DNA of 64,000 nt from Desulfitobacterium sp050251735 (GCA_050251735.1 JBFWMF010000014.1:26778-90777), one strand, 5' to 3'. Positions 1 through 8,720 are shown, counted from the first letter of the stretch. The notes: generated by a model not told the origin, from the letters alone. Made by a program: numbers and translations.

Positions 1-612
1 GACTATGGCATCCAGTTCATTACCATGGGAAATCATGTTTGGGATCAACGCAGCATCATGAAGTTTATTGATCAGGAAGCACGTTTGATAAGACCGGCCA
101 ATTACCCGATCGGTGCACCGGGAAAGGGGTACGGCTACGTTCGTATACAAGGAAAGAAAGTCGGAGTGCTCAATCTTTCGGGACGAGTTTACCTTAATGA
201 TTTAGAAGACCCCTTCAGTGGCGCCTCTCGTTGGGTTAATGAAATGCGTCAAGAAACGCCCGTAATTGTTGTGGACTTCCATGCGGAGGCCACTTCGGAA
301 AAAGTTGCTTTGGGTTGGTTTCTTGATGGTAAAGTGTCGGCTGTTTTGGGTACACATACTCATATTCAAACGGCTGATGCTCGTCTATTACACCAAGGAA
401 CAGCTTATATAACTGATGTGGGTATGACGGGCCCAAGGGATTCTGTTTTAGGAGTAAAAAAAGAGACCATTATCAACCGCTTCCTGACCCAATTGCCGGC
501 AAAGTTTGAACTGGCCTCAGGACCTATCCAACTCAATGCGGTAGTTTTAGATGTGGACGAGAATACCGGTAAAACTCGGTCGATTAAAGCGATTCAACGG
601 GTTAAGGAGTAA
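1..612 (+). CDS. ymdB: YmdB-type metallophosphoesterase (5' end outside window)
   Basis: Reading frame 1 is open from the first base to the TAA at 610-612, leaving 203 residues; family members have about 260, so only the N-terminus is missing. Visible metal-binding motifs are TMGNHVWD at residues 8-15, HAEATSEK near 95 and GTHTHIQTAD near 115, the signature of the TIGR00282/YmdB calcineurin-like phosphodiesterases that act on cyclic nucleotides such as 2',3'-cAMP in Bacillus. Many Firmicutes have the order rny-ymdB-spoVS; spoVS follows here, so rny probably lies just left of the window (inference). The family assignment is secure; the substrate in this organism is not shown. Confidence 0.92.
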   Translation, partial: DYGIQFITMGNHVWDQRSIMKFIDQEARLIRPANYPIGAPGKGYGYVRIQGKKVGVLNLSGRVYLNDLEDPFSGASRWVNEMRQETPVIVVDFHAEATSEKVALGWFLDGKVSAVLGTHTHIQTADARLLHQGTAYITDVGMTGPRDSVLGVKKETIINRFLTQLPAKFELASGPIQLNAVVLDVDENTGKTRSIKAIQRVKE

Positions 613-679
613 GAGGGAAATTTAGGGATATCTAGCTTCGCAAAAATATTTAAAAGAATCTGAATCCTTCCAGAAAAAA

Positions 680-707
680 AGAGGATTATTTCCACCTTCT
701 GGAGAAT
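680..707 (+). promoter_or_regulatory. Sigma-H-type promoter of spoVS
   Basis: AGAGGATTA at 680-688 matches the sigma-H -35 consensus RnAGGAwWW. After exactly 12 bases, GGAGAAT at 701-707 matches RnnGAAT. B. subtilis spoVS is transcribed by sigma-H, so the position 55 bp before the spoVS start fits. Assigned by eye. Confidence 0.6.
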
Positions 708-761
708 ACAACTAACATATTAGGAATATATGTAAGTGAATCGAACAGGAGGTTGTCGTTC

Positions 762-1022
762 ATGGATGTGTTAAAAGTCTCAGCAAAATCAAGTCCAAAT
801 TCTGTTGCAGGTGCTTTAGCTGGTGTGCTCCGTGAGAGGGGAGGAGCGGAGTTGCAAGCCATTGGCGCTGGCGCTCTTAATCAAGCAGTAAAAGCAGTAG
901 CTATTGCTAGAGGGTTTGTTGCCCCGAGCGGAGTCGATCTTATATGTATTCCAGCTTTCACCGACATACAAATTGACGGAGAAGAGCGAACGGCAATAAA
1001 GCTTATCGTAGAACCTCGGTAA
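762..1022 (+). CDS. spoVS: Stage V sporulation protein S
   Basis: This 86-residue protein is nearly invariant among spore formers: KVSAKSSPNSVAGALAG near the N-terminus, then GAGALNQAVKAVAIARGF and a C-terminal EERTAIKLIVEPR. SpoVS is a small Alba-like nucleic-acid-binding protein that influences the move to later sporulation stages. A longer reading from TTG at 753 would touch the AGGAGG at 747-752, whereas ATG 762 lies nine bases after it, so 762 is used. A sigma-H-like promoter lies upstream and a hairpin terminator downstream, so it can be transcribed separately from ymdB. Confidence 0.95.
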   Translation: MDVLKVSAKSSPNSVAGALAGVLRERGGAELQAIGAGALNQAVKAVAIARGFVAPSGVDLICIPAFTDIQIDGEERTAIKLIVEPR

Positions 1023-1073
1023 GCAAGGTTGAGTTGAAGTGTTACACTTAAGTGTTTTAATGTTCTAGACAGG

Positions 1074-1110
1074 ACACCTGTTTGCTTAGGCGACAGGTGT
1101 TTCTGGTTTT
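1074..1110 (+). terminator. Intrinsic terminator after spoVS
   Basis: The arms ACACCTGT (1074-1081) and ACAGGTGT (1093-1100) form a perfect 8-bp stem with an 11-nt loop, followed by TTCTGGTTTT. Confidence 0.75.
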
Positions 1111-1127
1111 ATCCGATGACTACCAGC

Positions 1128-1256
1128 CGTATGACTTCAATCTTTTAGCAAGGTATAAGTGGGAGATAACGGCTGCTACGTCCCTGGATAAGTTCTTCTA
1201 AGTTTCAGATGGAGTAAGTATTTATCTTGGGCATACTCCACCTGAAGCTAAGAATC
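1128..1256 (+). other. Structured intergenic segment with long hairpin
   Basis: The gap between spoVS and the dipeptidase gene holds a long imperfect hairpin. The 5' arm at 1195-1216 contains CAGATGGAGTA and the 3' arm at 1234-1255 contains TACTCCACCTG; 18 of 22 positions match and the loop is 17 nt. A second possible hairpin pairs GGGA near 1161 with TCCC near 1182. No reading frame is visible. It could be a leader RNA, a REP/MITE-like repeat or the end of a decayed IS200/IS605-type element; sequence alone does not decide. Confidence 0.4.
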
Positions 1257-1277
1257 ACTTGATAGGAGGGGTATAGA

Positions 1278-2228
1278 TTGGAAAATTATTGGGTGATAGA
1301 TGGTCATTGTGATAGTATTCTTGACTATCTAGATGGCAAGAGAAGTTTAACTTCGCCGCAGGAGGGAGGACAATGGGACTTAGAAAGGGCCAAAGAAGGA
1401 AAAGTTATTCTCCAGTTTCTGGCGGCATATATTGAGAGTCAGTATAAGCCCGAACGAGGGACATTGAGAGGCTTAGAACTAATCCATGCCGCCCATAGGT
1501 TTATCCAAAGCAACTCGGAAAAAGTATTTCTGATCAAGCAAAGGGAAGATTTAGATCGACTTCCCTCAGGTTCAAAGATGGGTTGCTTATTGAGCGTAGA
1601 GGGTGGAGAAATTATCGGTAATAGCTTGTTTCTCCTCGATATAATTTATGAATTGGGAGTACGGGCCATGGGACTTACCTGGAATCAGAGAAACGCCATA
1701 GCCGATGGAGTAGGAGAAAAAACTCAAAGCTCCTTAACCCAATTTGGCGAAAATGTTATTTTATGCATGAATGAACTGGGCATGATTATCGATGTGTCTC
1801 ACCTTAATGAGGCAGGCTTTTGGCATGTACTTGAGCTCAGCTCCCAACCTGTCCTTGCTTCCCATTCCTGTGCCTACGCCTTGTGTCCTCACCCGCGCAA
1901 TTTAACCGATGAACAGCTCAAGGCTTTGTCTCGGCAAGGTGGGATTGTTGGAGTGAATTTCTATCCGCAATTCTTAACCCAAGAAGCAGAAGCCGAACTT
2001 CAAGATGTTGTCCGCCATATCCGACATATTGCCGAAGTAGCGGGGGTGGAAGCGGTTGGACTGGGTTCTGATTTCGATGGCATAGAAAACACGCCCAAGG
2101 GACTTGAAGGAGCCAATAAATACGATGCTTTAGTACAGGCTTTATCTGACTCAGGGTTTTCCCAAACTGAAATAGAGAAAATTACTTATAGAAATTTTAT
2201 GAGATTTTTGTCAACCGTGTTAAAATAA
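1278..2228 (+). CDS. Membrane dipeptidase-like peptidase, family M19
   Basis: A 316-residue homologue of the zinc-dependent renal dipeptidase (M19) family. The N-terminal DGHCDS (residues 8-13) supplies the HxD metal ligands. EGGE near 108 supplies the bridging glutamate, ASHSCAYAL near 195 a metal-binding histidine, and GSDFDG near 263 the late aspartate motif. Family members hydrolyse dipeptides, often with a D-residue at the C-terminal position; substrate choice cannot be read here. The start is TTG at 1278 behind GATAGGAGGGG. No signal peptide is visible, so a cytoplasmic location is likely. The PHP gene follows 15-36 bp downstream, depending on its start, suggesting co-transcription. Confidence 0.88.
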   Translation: MENYWVIDGHCDSILDYLDGKRSLTSPQEGGQWDLERAKEGKVILQFLAAYIESQYKPERGTLRGLELIHAAHRFIQSNSEKVFLIKQREDLDRLPSGSKMGCLLSVEGGEIIGNSLFLLDIIYELGVRAMGLTWNQRNAIADGVGEKTQSSLTQFGENVILCMNELGMIIDVSHLNEAGFWHVLELSSQPVLASHSCAYALCPHPRNLTDEQLKALSRQGGIVGVNFYPQFLTQEAEAELQDVVRHIRHIAEVAGVEAVGLGSDFDGIENTPKGLEGANKYDALVQALSDSGFSQTEIEKITYRNFMRFLSTVLK

Positions 2229-2264
2229 TCTGGTGAGGTTTTTTTGGGGAAAGAGGTAAAGGTC

Positions 2265-3116
2265 ATGCTAGAAGTAAAACTAAGATACCCAGAAGCGGAT
2301 TTGCATTGCCACACTACAGCATCAGATGGCTTATTAACACCAAGAGAGCTTGTAAAAAGTGCTGCAGAGAAGGGTTTAAAGGCTATAGGAATAACGGATC
2401 ACGATACCTTGAGTGGTTGGGAAGAAGCAATTCATGCTGGGCAACTCTTTGGGGTGGATATTGTTAAAGGAGTCGAGCTCAACACAGATTGGAACGGGAT
2501 TGAAGTTCATATCCTTGGCTACGAGATGAATCCTATGTCAACGATCTTACAGGAAAAGCTTTCTGAACTACGGGAGGCTCGTTCGAAACGTGTGAATACG
2601 ATCATAGAAAAATTGCGAGAACTGGGACTGCCAATCCAAAAAAGCGAAGTTGAAAAAGTATCCAGAGGCGAATCCGTGGGGAGACCCCATATTGCTCAAG
2701 TACTTATGAGCAAAGGGGTGGTGGGAAGTGTGAAGGAGGCCTTTGAACGTTATATTGGGGCAGGAGCTCCGGCTTATGTACCTCGTTATAAAATTACCCC
2801 GGAAGAGGGGATTGACCTAGTACGTCAAGCCGGAGGGGTTTCGGTATTAGCACATCCGGGTATTTTCGGTTTGGAACGAGGGGTTGCACGTTGGGTTGAG
2901 GCAGGTTTGCAAGGGATAGAGGTATGTCATTCTGAGCACTCCCGTGAGGATGAGAAGAAATATCGAGAATTAGCAAAGAAATCCGGATTGCTTATGACCG
3001 GTGGTTCAGATTTTCACGGAGAAGAACGCAAGCCGGGTATTCAGATAGGTGGATGGGGAACCTGTCTAGGGGTAGTTGATGATCTGCGTAGAATCGCTTA
3101 TTCTCATCATCTCTAA
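2265..3116 (+). CDS. PHP-domain phosphoesterase
   Basis: A 283-residue PHP-superfamily protein of the YciV/TrpH type. Metal ligands are visible in order: DLHCHTTASDG (residues 12-22), GITDHDT near 46, a Glu in GVELN near 75, VLAHPG near 198, and GSDFHG near the C-terminus. Characterised relatives remove phosphate from 3',5'-nucleoside bisphosphates or act as oligoribonucleases; which applies here is not known. I chose ATG 2265 because AGAGGT lies eight bases upstream. TTG at 2244, behind GGTGAGG, is an in-frame alternative adding seven residues. It probably forms an operon with the dipeptidase gene. Confidence 0.85.
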   Translation: MLEVKLRYPEADLHCHTTASDGLLTPRELVKSAAEKGLKAIGITDHDTLSGWEEAIHAGQLFGVDIVKGVELNTDWNGIEVHILGYEMNPMSTILQEKLSELREARSKRVNTIIEKLRELGLPIQKSEVEKVSRGESVGRPHIAQVLMSKGVVGSVKEAFERYIGAGAPAYVPRYKITPEEGIDLVRQAGGVSVLAHPGIFGLERGVARWVEAGLQGIEVCHSEHSREDEKKYRELAKKSGLLMTGGSDFHGEERKPGIQIGGWGTCLGVVDDLRRIAYSHHL

Positions 3117-3179
3117 GACGAAGAATCAGCCATTGAGTAACTAACTTTCATTCTATATGAGTTTTGAGGAGGTTTGGTT

Positions 3180-4352
3180 TTGAAAGCGCGCCGTTTAAGC
3201 AGTTTAGGAGCTTCGGTTTTTTCGGAGTTAGACGATTTAAAAAAGGAGCTAGAGAAAGACGGAAAACAACTGATCAATCTCAGCATCGGCAGTCCTGACC
3301 GGGCGCCTTCAGCAGATATTCAAAAGATCTTAGCCGAAGGAGTATTGGATGGCAGTAATTATGGCTACACCCTTACTCGTGGGACGGCAAGTTTCCGAGC
3401 AGAGTGTGCACATTGGTATAAAAAACGCTTTGATGTAGATTTAGATCCACAAAAGGAAGTTCTTCCTCTGATGGGTTCTCAAGACGGACTGGCCCATATC
3501 TTTTTAGCCTTGTGCGACCCAGGCGATATTGCATTAATACCTGATCCCGGATATCCCATCTACACTGCGGGTTGTATTTTGGCGGGAGGAGAAAAAATTG
3601 CTTTGCCCCTCCGCGAGGAGAATGGTTTTTTACCGGATCTTGCGGCTATTGCGCCTGAAGTAGCTCGTAAAGCTAAAATAATGTTTCTCAATTACCCCAA
3701 TAATCCGACGGCTGCCGTAGCACCTTTATCGTTCTTTGAGGAAGTCGTAGACTTTGCGAAGAAGCACGATATTGTGGTTTGCCACGATGCGGCATATTCC
3801 GAATTAGCTTTTGATGGTTATCGACCAGCAAGCTTTTTGCAAGTTGCGGGTGCAAAAGAGGTCGGGATTGAATTTCATTCGGTATCCAAGACCTATAATT
3901 TAGCGGGAGTGAGGCTGGGATTTGTGGTGGGTAATGCCCCAGTTATTGATGCTTTGGCCGAATTAAAATCCAACATTGATTATGGAGTATTTGAACCTGT
4001 TCTAAAGGCAGGAGCATATGCCCTCAGCGCCTCACAGGATAATGTCATTAATAACCGTCAAGCCTATCAGGAACGAAGAGATATTTGGGTTAAAGGGTGT
4101 GCGCAAGCAGGGTGGTTTATGCCTTCCCCTCAGGGTTCGATGTTTATTTGGGCTCCTGTACCGACAGATCAGGATTCTCGAAGCTTTGCCTTCGATTTAG
4201 CAAAAAAAGCAGGAGTTATTGTGGTACCGGGAGTTGCCTTCGGGGAATATGGTGAAGGATATGTGCGCATTGGCTTGGTTCAGGAGCCAGAAGTCTTAAG
4301 AGAAGCGGTTCAACGGGTCCAAGAGTTTTTGTCTCACCCTCGGAAAAAATGA
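3180..4352 (+). CDS. PLP-dependent class I/II aminotransferase (DapL-like)
   Basis: A fold-type I aminotransferase of 390 residues. The PLP lysine lies in FHSVSKTYNLAGVRLGF near residue 240, with NYPNNPTAA near 180 and the substrate-carboxylate arginine in GYVRIGLV near the C-terminus. The SKTYN(L/M)xGxRxGFxVGN stretch resembles LL-diaminopimelate aminotransferase (DapL), but related alanine and aspartate enzymes share it, so no gene symbol is given. TTG 3180 sits seven bases after GAGGAGG, while the alternative TTG 3174 is only one base away, so 3180 is used. It is preceded by the PHP gene and followed by a small coiled-coil gene. Confidence 0.85.
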   Translation: MKARRLSSLGASVFSELDDLKKELEKDGKQLINLSIGSPDRAPSADIQKILAEGVLDGSNYGYTLTRGTASFRAECAHWYKKRFDVDLDPQKEVLPLMGSQDGLAHIFLALCDPGDIALIPDPGYPIYTAGCILAGGEKIALPLREENGFLPDLAAIAPEVARKAKIMFLNYPNNPTAAVAPLSFFEEVVDFAKKHDIVVCHDAAYSELAFDGYRPASFLQVAGAKEVGIEFHSVSKTYNLAGVRLGFVVGNAPVIDALAELKSNIDYGVFEPVLKAGAYALSASQDNVINNRQAYQERRDIWVKGCAQAGWFMPSPQGSMFIWAPVPTDQDSRSFAFDLAKKAGVIVVPGVAFGEYGEGYVRIGLVQEPEVLREAVQRVQEFLSHPRKK

Positions 4353-4433
4353 TTTCCTTTGCTTGCAAAGGGTTAAAAAGCCCGACCTCAGCATAGAATA
4401 CATATGTAGACTATGGCTAGGGGGGTCAGAGGC

Positions 4434-4721
4434 TTGGAGATTCATGAAGAGATAACAAATCTTCGCGAGGAGCTCAAGGCGACTAAAGAAAGAATAGGTG
4501 AATTGGAACAGCGTGTAGAGCATTTAAGAGTCAGCCGCAGAGTTCTTATGAATCTATTGGAAAAGGTAGAGCGAGAAAAGGTAGCGCTTATCCATAGCTT
4601 GGAAAAAGAAAACGTTCGTTTGCAAAGGGATAATACACGCTTTGCCAAATGGATATTTTCTAAAAATCGCGAGATTATCAAGCTACAGGAAAAAATTGAG
4701 GAATATAAAGAGAAGGCTTAA
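4434..4721 (+). CDS. Small coiled-coil protein, unknown function
   Basis: A 95-residue, highly charged protein with almost continuous heptad character: LREELKATKERIGELEQRV, then LLEKVEREKVALIHSLEKE. It is predicted to be nearly all alpha-helical coiled coil without membrane segments. I do not recognise a family. TTG 4434 follows AGGGGGG with seven bases; an ATG at 4413 has no ribosome binding site. The stop codon is next to the 5' arm of the terminator, marking the end of the unit. Confidence 0.65.
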   Translation: MEIHEEITNLREELKATKERIGELEQRVEHLRVSRRVLMNLLEKVEREKVALIHSLEKENVRLQRDNTRFAKWIFSKNREIIKLQEKIEEYKEKA

Positions 4722-4745
4722 CCGCGAGGTAGCCTTCTCTTTTCA
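4709..4745 (+). terminator. Intrinsic terminator
   Basis: GAGAAGGCT (4710-4718) pairs with AGCCTTCTC (4731-4739), followed by TTTTC. It ends the coiled-coil gene and is also correctly placed for the convergent HD gene. Confidence 0.75.
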
Positions 4746-4762
4746 TGTGCCTGTTATTTTGC

Positions 4763-5248
4763 TCAATGCCGATTATCAGCCTCGTAGAGCAAGCGCCCTT
4801 CCTTGCTATGAGGATGATGATGCTCGCGAATGAGTTCTATGATATGAGGGTCTAAACCGAATTCTTGGGCCAGCTCTGCTCCCCAAGAGGGATGTGCGTG
4901 AGCTGTGCGCAGAGAGAGGGAAAGAGGAGATTGAGACGATTCTATGTGCTCCCAAATCTGTTGCGGCAACTTTTGTAAGAGGACAATGGCAATCCTTTCC
5001 CACATCTTTAAGGGATGTTTGATTTTGCCACAGTCATGAAGGAGGGCTGCTACCAGAAGATGAGAGACTTGGATTCCGGAAGTATGCAAATCTAAAGCCA
5101 CATCTAGGGCATGTCGTTGTTCTGGTAGCGATTGTCCTTCAAACAATGGAAGGGAGCATGGGGGAAGAAGGCTCATGGCCCATTCTAGTTCCTCGGTTTT
5201 AATCCTTGGATAGATAGCATAATAAAGCTGTCGGACACGGTAAAGCAT
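4763..5248 (-). CDS. HD-domain phosphohydrolase
   Basis: A 161-residue single-domain HD protein. Metal-ligand positions are RHALDV (H46), LLHDCGK (H71, D72), AHPSWGAELA (H119) and a His run EHHHPH (143-147), close to the HDIG arrangement. Such proteins are metal-dependent phosphohydrolases acting on nucleotides or related phosphates; the substrate is not predictable. The start ATG at 5248 follows AGGGGG with six bases. It is transcribed away from the TetR gene, with an inverted repeat in the shared upstream region. Confidence 0.8.
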   Translation of the reverse strand: MLYRVRQLYYAIYPRIKTEELEWAMSLLPPCSLPLFEGQSLPEQRHALDVALDLHTSGIQVSHLLVAALLHDCGKIKHPLKMWERIAIVLLQKLPQQIWEHIESSQSPLSLSLRTAHAHPSWGAELAQEFGLDPHIIELIREHHHPHSKEGRLLYEADNRH

Positions 5249-5281
5249 TTAGGCCCCCTAGTAGTACATTATCTTATTTGA

Positions 5282-5302
5282 AGTGTAGTTTTATACCACA
5301 CT
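5282..5302. promoter_or_regulatory. Inverted repeat, possible TetR operator
   Basis: AGTGTAGT and ACCACACT form an imperfect 21-bp palindrome between the HD gene and the TetR-family gene. TetR regulators commonly bind such repeats in front of their own gene; this pairing is inferred from position. Confidence 0.35.
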
Positions 5303-5468
5303 ATTGTATAACGAATGACGAAGATTTGGCAATTCAATCGACCATTCTATAAAAAAGACCATCCAAAAAAATAGTACGGAAGTCCATCGAGTGGAGAAGG
5401 GAAAATATGGAATATGGCGAATTAGCAATAAGGAGCTATAAATTGGATTGCTGATGGGAGGGCATATT

Positions 5469-6059
5469 ATGTCCGAATTGTCACGTCGTGAGCGTAAAAA
5501 ACAAGAGACCTACGATCGACTCTATCATTGTGCAATTGAGCTGTTTCATAAGCAGGGATATGTAAAGACCTCGGTGGAGGAAATTACCCAGTTAGCCGAT
5601 GTGGGGAAAGGTACCTTTTATAATTATTTTCAAACCAAAGAAGCTGTTGTTTTAGAATATTCGCGAGAAAAATATCAGGAATTGATTGTTAAGGGCCGTG
5701 AAGCCGGATATTCACTTACGGAAAGATTAGACCATGTATTAAAAAACTGGGCTGAATTTATGGTGGAGGAACGGGAGATGGCTTGGGTTGCGGTGAAGAG
5801 TAGAGAAGAAGCTGAGCTAGACAAGGGACTACACTATGGAATAATCGGGATTTTAAGCCACGGACAACGCATCGGTGAAATAAGCAAGAAGTATGATCCT
5901 GTTTTTTTAGCGGAAAGTTTAGAAGGAATGGTGCTTCAGCATTTTTTGCATTGGTATGTGAGTGGTGAAGGCAATTTAGTAAGTGAGATAGAGGATATAC
6001 TCCAGCTTTTCTTTGAAGGACTTAACGAACGAAGTCATAGGGTAGATTGTATAAGATAA
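5469..6059 (+). CDS. TetR/AcrR family transcriptional regulator
   Basis: A 196-residue regulator with the N-terminal TetR helix-turn-helix (residues about 10-56), including VEEITQLADVGKGTFYNYF followed by the typical F-x-TKEAVVLEY. The C-terminal ligand-binding half diverges and has no recognisable effector signature. ATG 5469 lies six bases after GGGAGG; an upstream TTG at 5448 has nothing comparable. Possible targets are the divergent HD gene or the downstream P1 peptidase, but this rests only on adjacency and the inverted repeat at 5282-5302. Confidence 0.88.
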   Translation: MSELSRRERKKQETYDRLYHCAIELFHKQGYVKTSVEEITQLADVGKGTFYNYFQTKEAVVLEYSREKYQELIVKGREAGYSLTERLDHVLKNWAEFMVEEREMAWVAVKSREEAELDKGLHYGIIGILSHGQRIGEISKKYDPVFLAESLEGMVLQHFLHWYVSGEGNLVSEIEDILQLFFEGLNERSHRVDCIR

Positions 6060-6150
6060 TAGGGTAGATGGTATAAGGCGATATTTCTAAACAATTGTCT
6101 CATGTTCTAATTCCTCCCTTGACCTACATAAAGTGTCAAGGGGGGATAAA

Positions 6151-7209
6151 ATGCAGAGAAAAAGTGCGCGGTCTTATGGGCTGTGGATGGGTGAATTACC
6201 TCCGGGTCCCAAAAACGATATTACAGATGTTCCTGGGGTTCTAGTCGGCCACGTGTCTCTCATTAAAGGCTTGGGTCCATTAATTCCGGGAAAGGGTCCC
6301 GTCCGCACGGGAGTTACAGCCATTCGCCCTCATCCGGGTAATCTATATCGTCAACCCTGCTGGGCGGGAATTCACGTGATGAACGGCTTTGGCAAGTCTC
6401 TTGGTGTACCCTATATTCAAGAAACAGGAGTTCTCAATTCACCGATACTTTTGACTAATACCTTAAGTGTCAATGATGCTGCACAAGGCATGTTGAGTTA
6501 TCTATTGAGGGAAAATCCGGAAATTGGTAACGATGCTCGCACCCCAAATTTGGTTGTCTTTGAATGTGATGATTCTTACCTTAATGATATACGCGGTCGC
6601 CATGTGAAGCCTTGGGATGCAATCCTAGCCCTTAATCGAGCGACAAATGATCTAATGATGCAGGGAAATGTCGGGGCTGGTGTTGGGATGTCCTTATATC
6701 AACTCAAGGGAGGAATTGGGAGTGCCTCCCGTAAGGTCTCCATACAAGGGAGGCCTTACTTAATAGGGATGTTGGCTCTAACTAATTATGGGAGATTAGA
6801 GGACTTCTTGCTCAATGGGGTTCCGGTAGGAATAAAACTAAAGATTAGCACCGGTGGTGAGGTTCCCGGTTCCCTGATACTCGTAGGTATAACGGATGCA
6901 CCTCTCAGCCGCTGGCAACTTAATAGATTGGCAACAAGGGCGGCGATGGGGGTAGGTAGAACCGGAGGAATATCACGAACGGGGAGTGGGGAATTCTGCC
7001 TCATGGTTAATACCAATGGTTTATCACAGGAGAAGTTTCTCGATGATTGGGAGATGGATTCTCTCATTAAAGCAGTTGTTGAACTCACAGCTGAAAGCAT
7101 TTGGAATTCTATGTTTTTTGCTACCACCATGGATGGTCGAGACGGACATGTCCGAAAAGCTCTTCCGGTTGCAGAGATAATGAGCTGGGTAGAGCCCTTT
7201 TTTCTTTAA
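6151..7209 (+). CDS. P1-family (DmpA/S58) aminopeptidase-esterase
   Basis: A 352-residue N-terminal-nucleophile hydrolase of family S58 (L-aminopeptidase D-amidase/esterase). Visible hallmarks are NDITDVPGVLVGH (residues 23-35), SPILLTNTLSVNDAAQGM, GNVGAGVGMSLYQLKGGIG, and RTGSGEF near 285, where the serine is expected to become the nucleophile after autocatalytic cleavage between Gly and Ser. The precursor would therefore split into a large alpha and a small beta chain. ATG 6151 follows AAGGGGGGA; GTG 6133 is a weaker option. Homologues cleave N-terminal residues from small peptides or beta-peptides; the natural substrate is open. Confidence 0.85.
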   Translation: MQRKSARSYGLWMGELPPGPKNDITDVPGVLVGHVSLIKGLGPLIPGKGPVRTGVTAIRPHPGNLYRQPCWAGIHVMNGFGKSLGVPYIQETGVLNSPILLTNTLSVNDAAQGMLSYLLRENPEIGNDARTPNLVVFECDDSYLNDIRGRHVKPWDAILALNRATNDLMMQGNVGAGVGMSLYQLKGGIGSASRKVSIQGRPYLIGMLALTNYGRLEDFLLNGVPVGIKLKISTGGEVPGSLILVGITDAPLSRWQLNRLATRAAMGVGRTGGISRTGSGEFCLMVNTNGLSQEKFLDDWEMDSLIKAVVELTAESIWNSMFFATTMDGRDGHVRKALPVAEIMSWVEPFFL

Positions 7210-7274
7210 GATGTCATGATGTCCCTACTCTGTGCGTAAATATGTAATGTGACAAAAATTAAGGGAGGATCATT

Positions 7275-8519
7275 GTGAGTAATTGGCTAGAAATCTGGGA
7301 GCAGCATCCGGATGTTTTTATTACCCAAAATTGGCAGGAATGTTCCAAAGAAAGAAAAAAGGATTTGCGTCTTTCTCCACAATTTCACTATTTTTTCGGG
7401 GGAGAGACCGCTTTGCGGGTAGGAATCGTAGCAAGCGAAACTTTGCCAAAGGAAGAGGATTTTTTATTAGCAGGTATGCTTTGGGCTAACCGTTTGAGCA
7501 ATGGAGCACGAACGGTCATATATTTTGTTGCTCCGGATTATTCTCCATTCTTTCTGCATGCTTTATCAAAGATTGCAGGCTTAATCAATGTCAAAGCGGT
7601 GTACTGGAGGGAGCGCATATCTCCTAGCCTCTACTTAATTCCTGATGGGACCCTTGGAAATCATAAAAGAATTGCCATCGGGGAAAAGAGGCCTAATTGG
7701 CTTAAGTGGAGGCAAGAATTGAATCCTGTTGCCCAGCAGCAACTCACCGTAATAAAAGGCTTTTTTGAAAAGCTAGTCGACAGAGGAGTCAGATCAGAGT
7801 TGAAGCATCAAACTGTTTCATTTATCTGGGGGAGTTTTGAGATTGCTGAGATAAAGAAGAAAGGTAGGAAATTTGACTTAGTGACCAAAGTAAAGTGGGA
7901 GAAGAACGGTGATTTAGCTCAGAGTCTTCACTGCCAAGGCTGGGTAGATGCATCTGGAGAATTAAACAGCGAGTTTTGCGCAACCATTCAGCGCATTCTA
8001 GGCATACTGGAGGAGAAGGAAAAAACAAAGCAGCTTAAACCCAAAGACTGCCTATCCTTATGGCTCTCTCAAGGCGGAGGAATTTCATCAGCTTTGTGGG
8101 GATTACCGAAGGAATGGCCGTGGCTGCCTAGTGACCGGAGTGAAAATTGGGTGGTAGACTTAGGTCAGTGGTTCTACTTTGAAGAAAATAGTCAGCTTAG
8201 CGTAGTCTGCCCTATCTTAGATAAGCCTTTGTTCCATGCCAGTCAAGCTGTTCTCTTATCCAGCGTTTTAGAAATAAGCACTCTGTTATACGGAGACAAA
8301 AGCAAGTCCTACAATGGCTGGGATCTAAAAATACATTGGCTCACCTGCAAAGAAATGGAAGATGAGCTTAGACTCTGGTTATCTTGGTTAAAGCACCCAG
8401 AACGCTATCATATTTGGACTCTGCCGAGCAATTGGGAAACAGAAGGGCTTAATGAATTGGTCAGCCGCAGCAGTCCCAATCGCGAAGGTGCTTTCAGGAA
8501 TTATCCGGGGAATGGATAG
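7275..8519 (+). CDS. Hypothetical protein, 414 residues
   Basis: I do not recognise this family. The protein is soluble, Trp-rich (over 20 tryptophans) and has no signal peptide or clear nucleotide-binding motif. The segment RVGIVASETLPKEEDFLLAG near 50-70, followed by an alternating hydrophobic pattern, could be an alpha/beta domain. GTG 7275 lies just after AAGGGAGGA, a strong site, and the gene ends before a clear terminator, so it is very probably expressed. It sits 65 bp downstream of the P1 peptidase gene and may share its transcript. Confidence 0.7.
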   Translation: MSNWLEIWEQHPDVFITQNWQECSKERKKDLRLSPQFHYFFGGETALRVGIVASETLPKEEDFLLAGMLWANRLSNGARTVIYFVAPDYSPFFLHALSKIAGLINVKAVYWRERISPSLYLIPDGTLGNHKRIAIGEKRPNWLKWRQELNPVAQQQLTVIKGFFEKLVDRGVRSELKHQTVSFIWGSFEIAEIKKKGRKFDLVTKVKWEKNGDLAQSLHCQGWVDASGELNSEFCATIQRILGILEEKEKTKQLKPKDCLSLWLSQGGGISSALWGLPKEWPWLPSDRSENWVVDLGQWFYFEENSQLSVVCPILDKPLFHASQAVLLSSVLEISTLLYGDKSKSYNGWDLKIHWLTCKEMEDELRLWLSWLKHPERYHIWTLPSNWETEGLNELVSRSSPNREGAFRNYPGNG

Positions 8520-8550
8520 GTTTGCCGAGATAAGTTAAGAAAATAAAAAA

Positions 8551-8600
8551 TAGGGTGATTCCTAACGAAGTTATCGTATGGAATCACCCTATCTATTTTA
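8551..8600 (+). terminator. Intrinsic terminator
   Basis: TAGGGTGATTCC (8551-8562) pairs perfectly with GGAATCACCCTA (8580-8591), followed by TCTATTTTA. Confidence 0.8.
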
Positions 8601-8720
8601 AAAAAATGCTCTAAGGCAAAAAAAGTTATGCCCTAAAGGAAAATTTGTTGTGCATTGAAGCAACATATCAAAAAAATATTAATTAATGATAAAAAAATTT
8701 CAATAAAAGAAAGGATTCTA

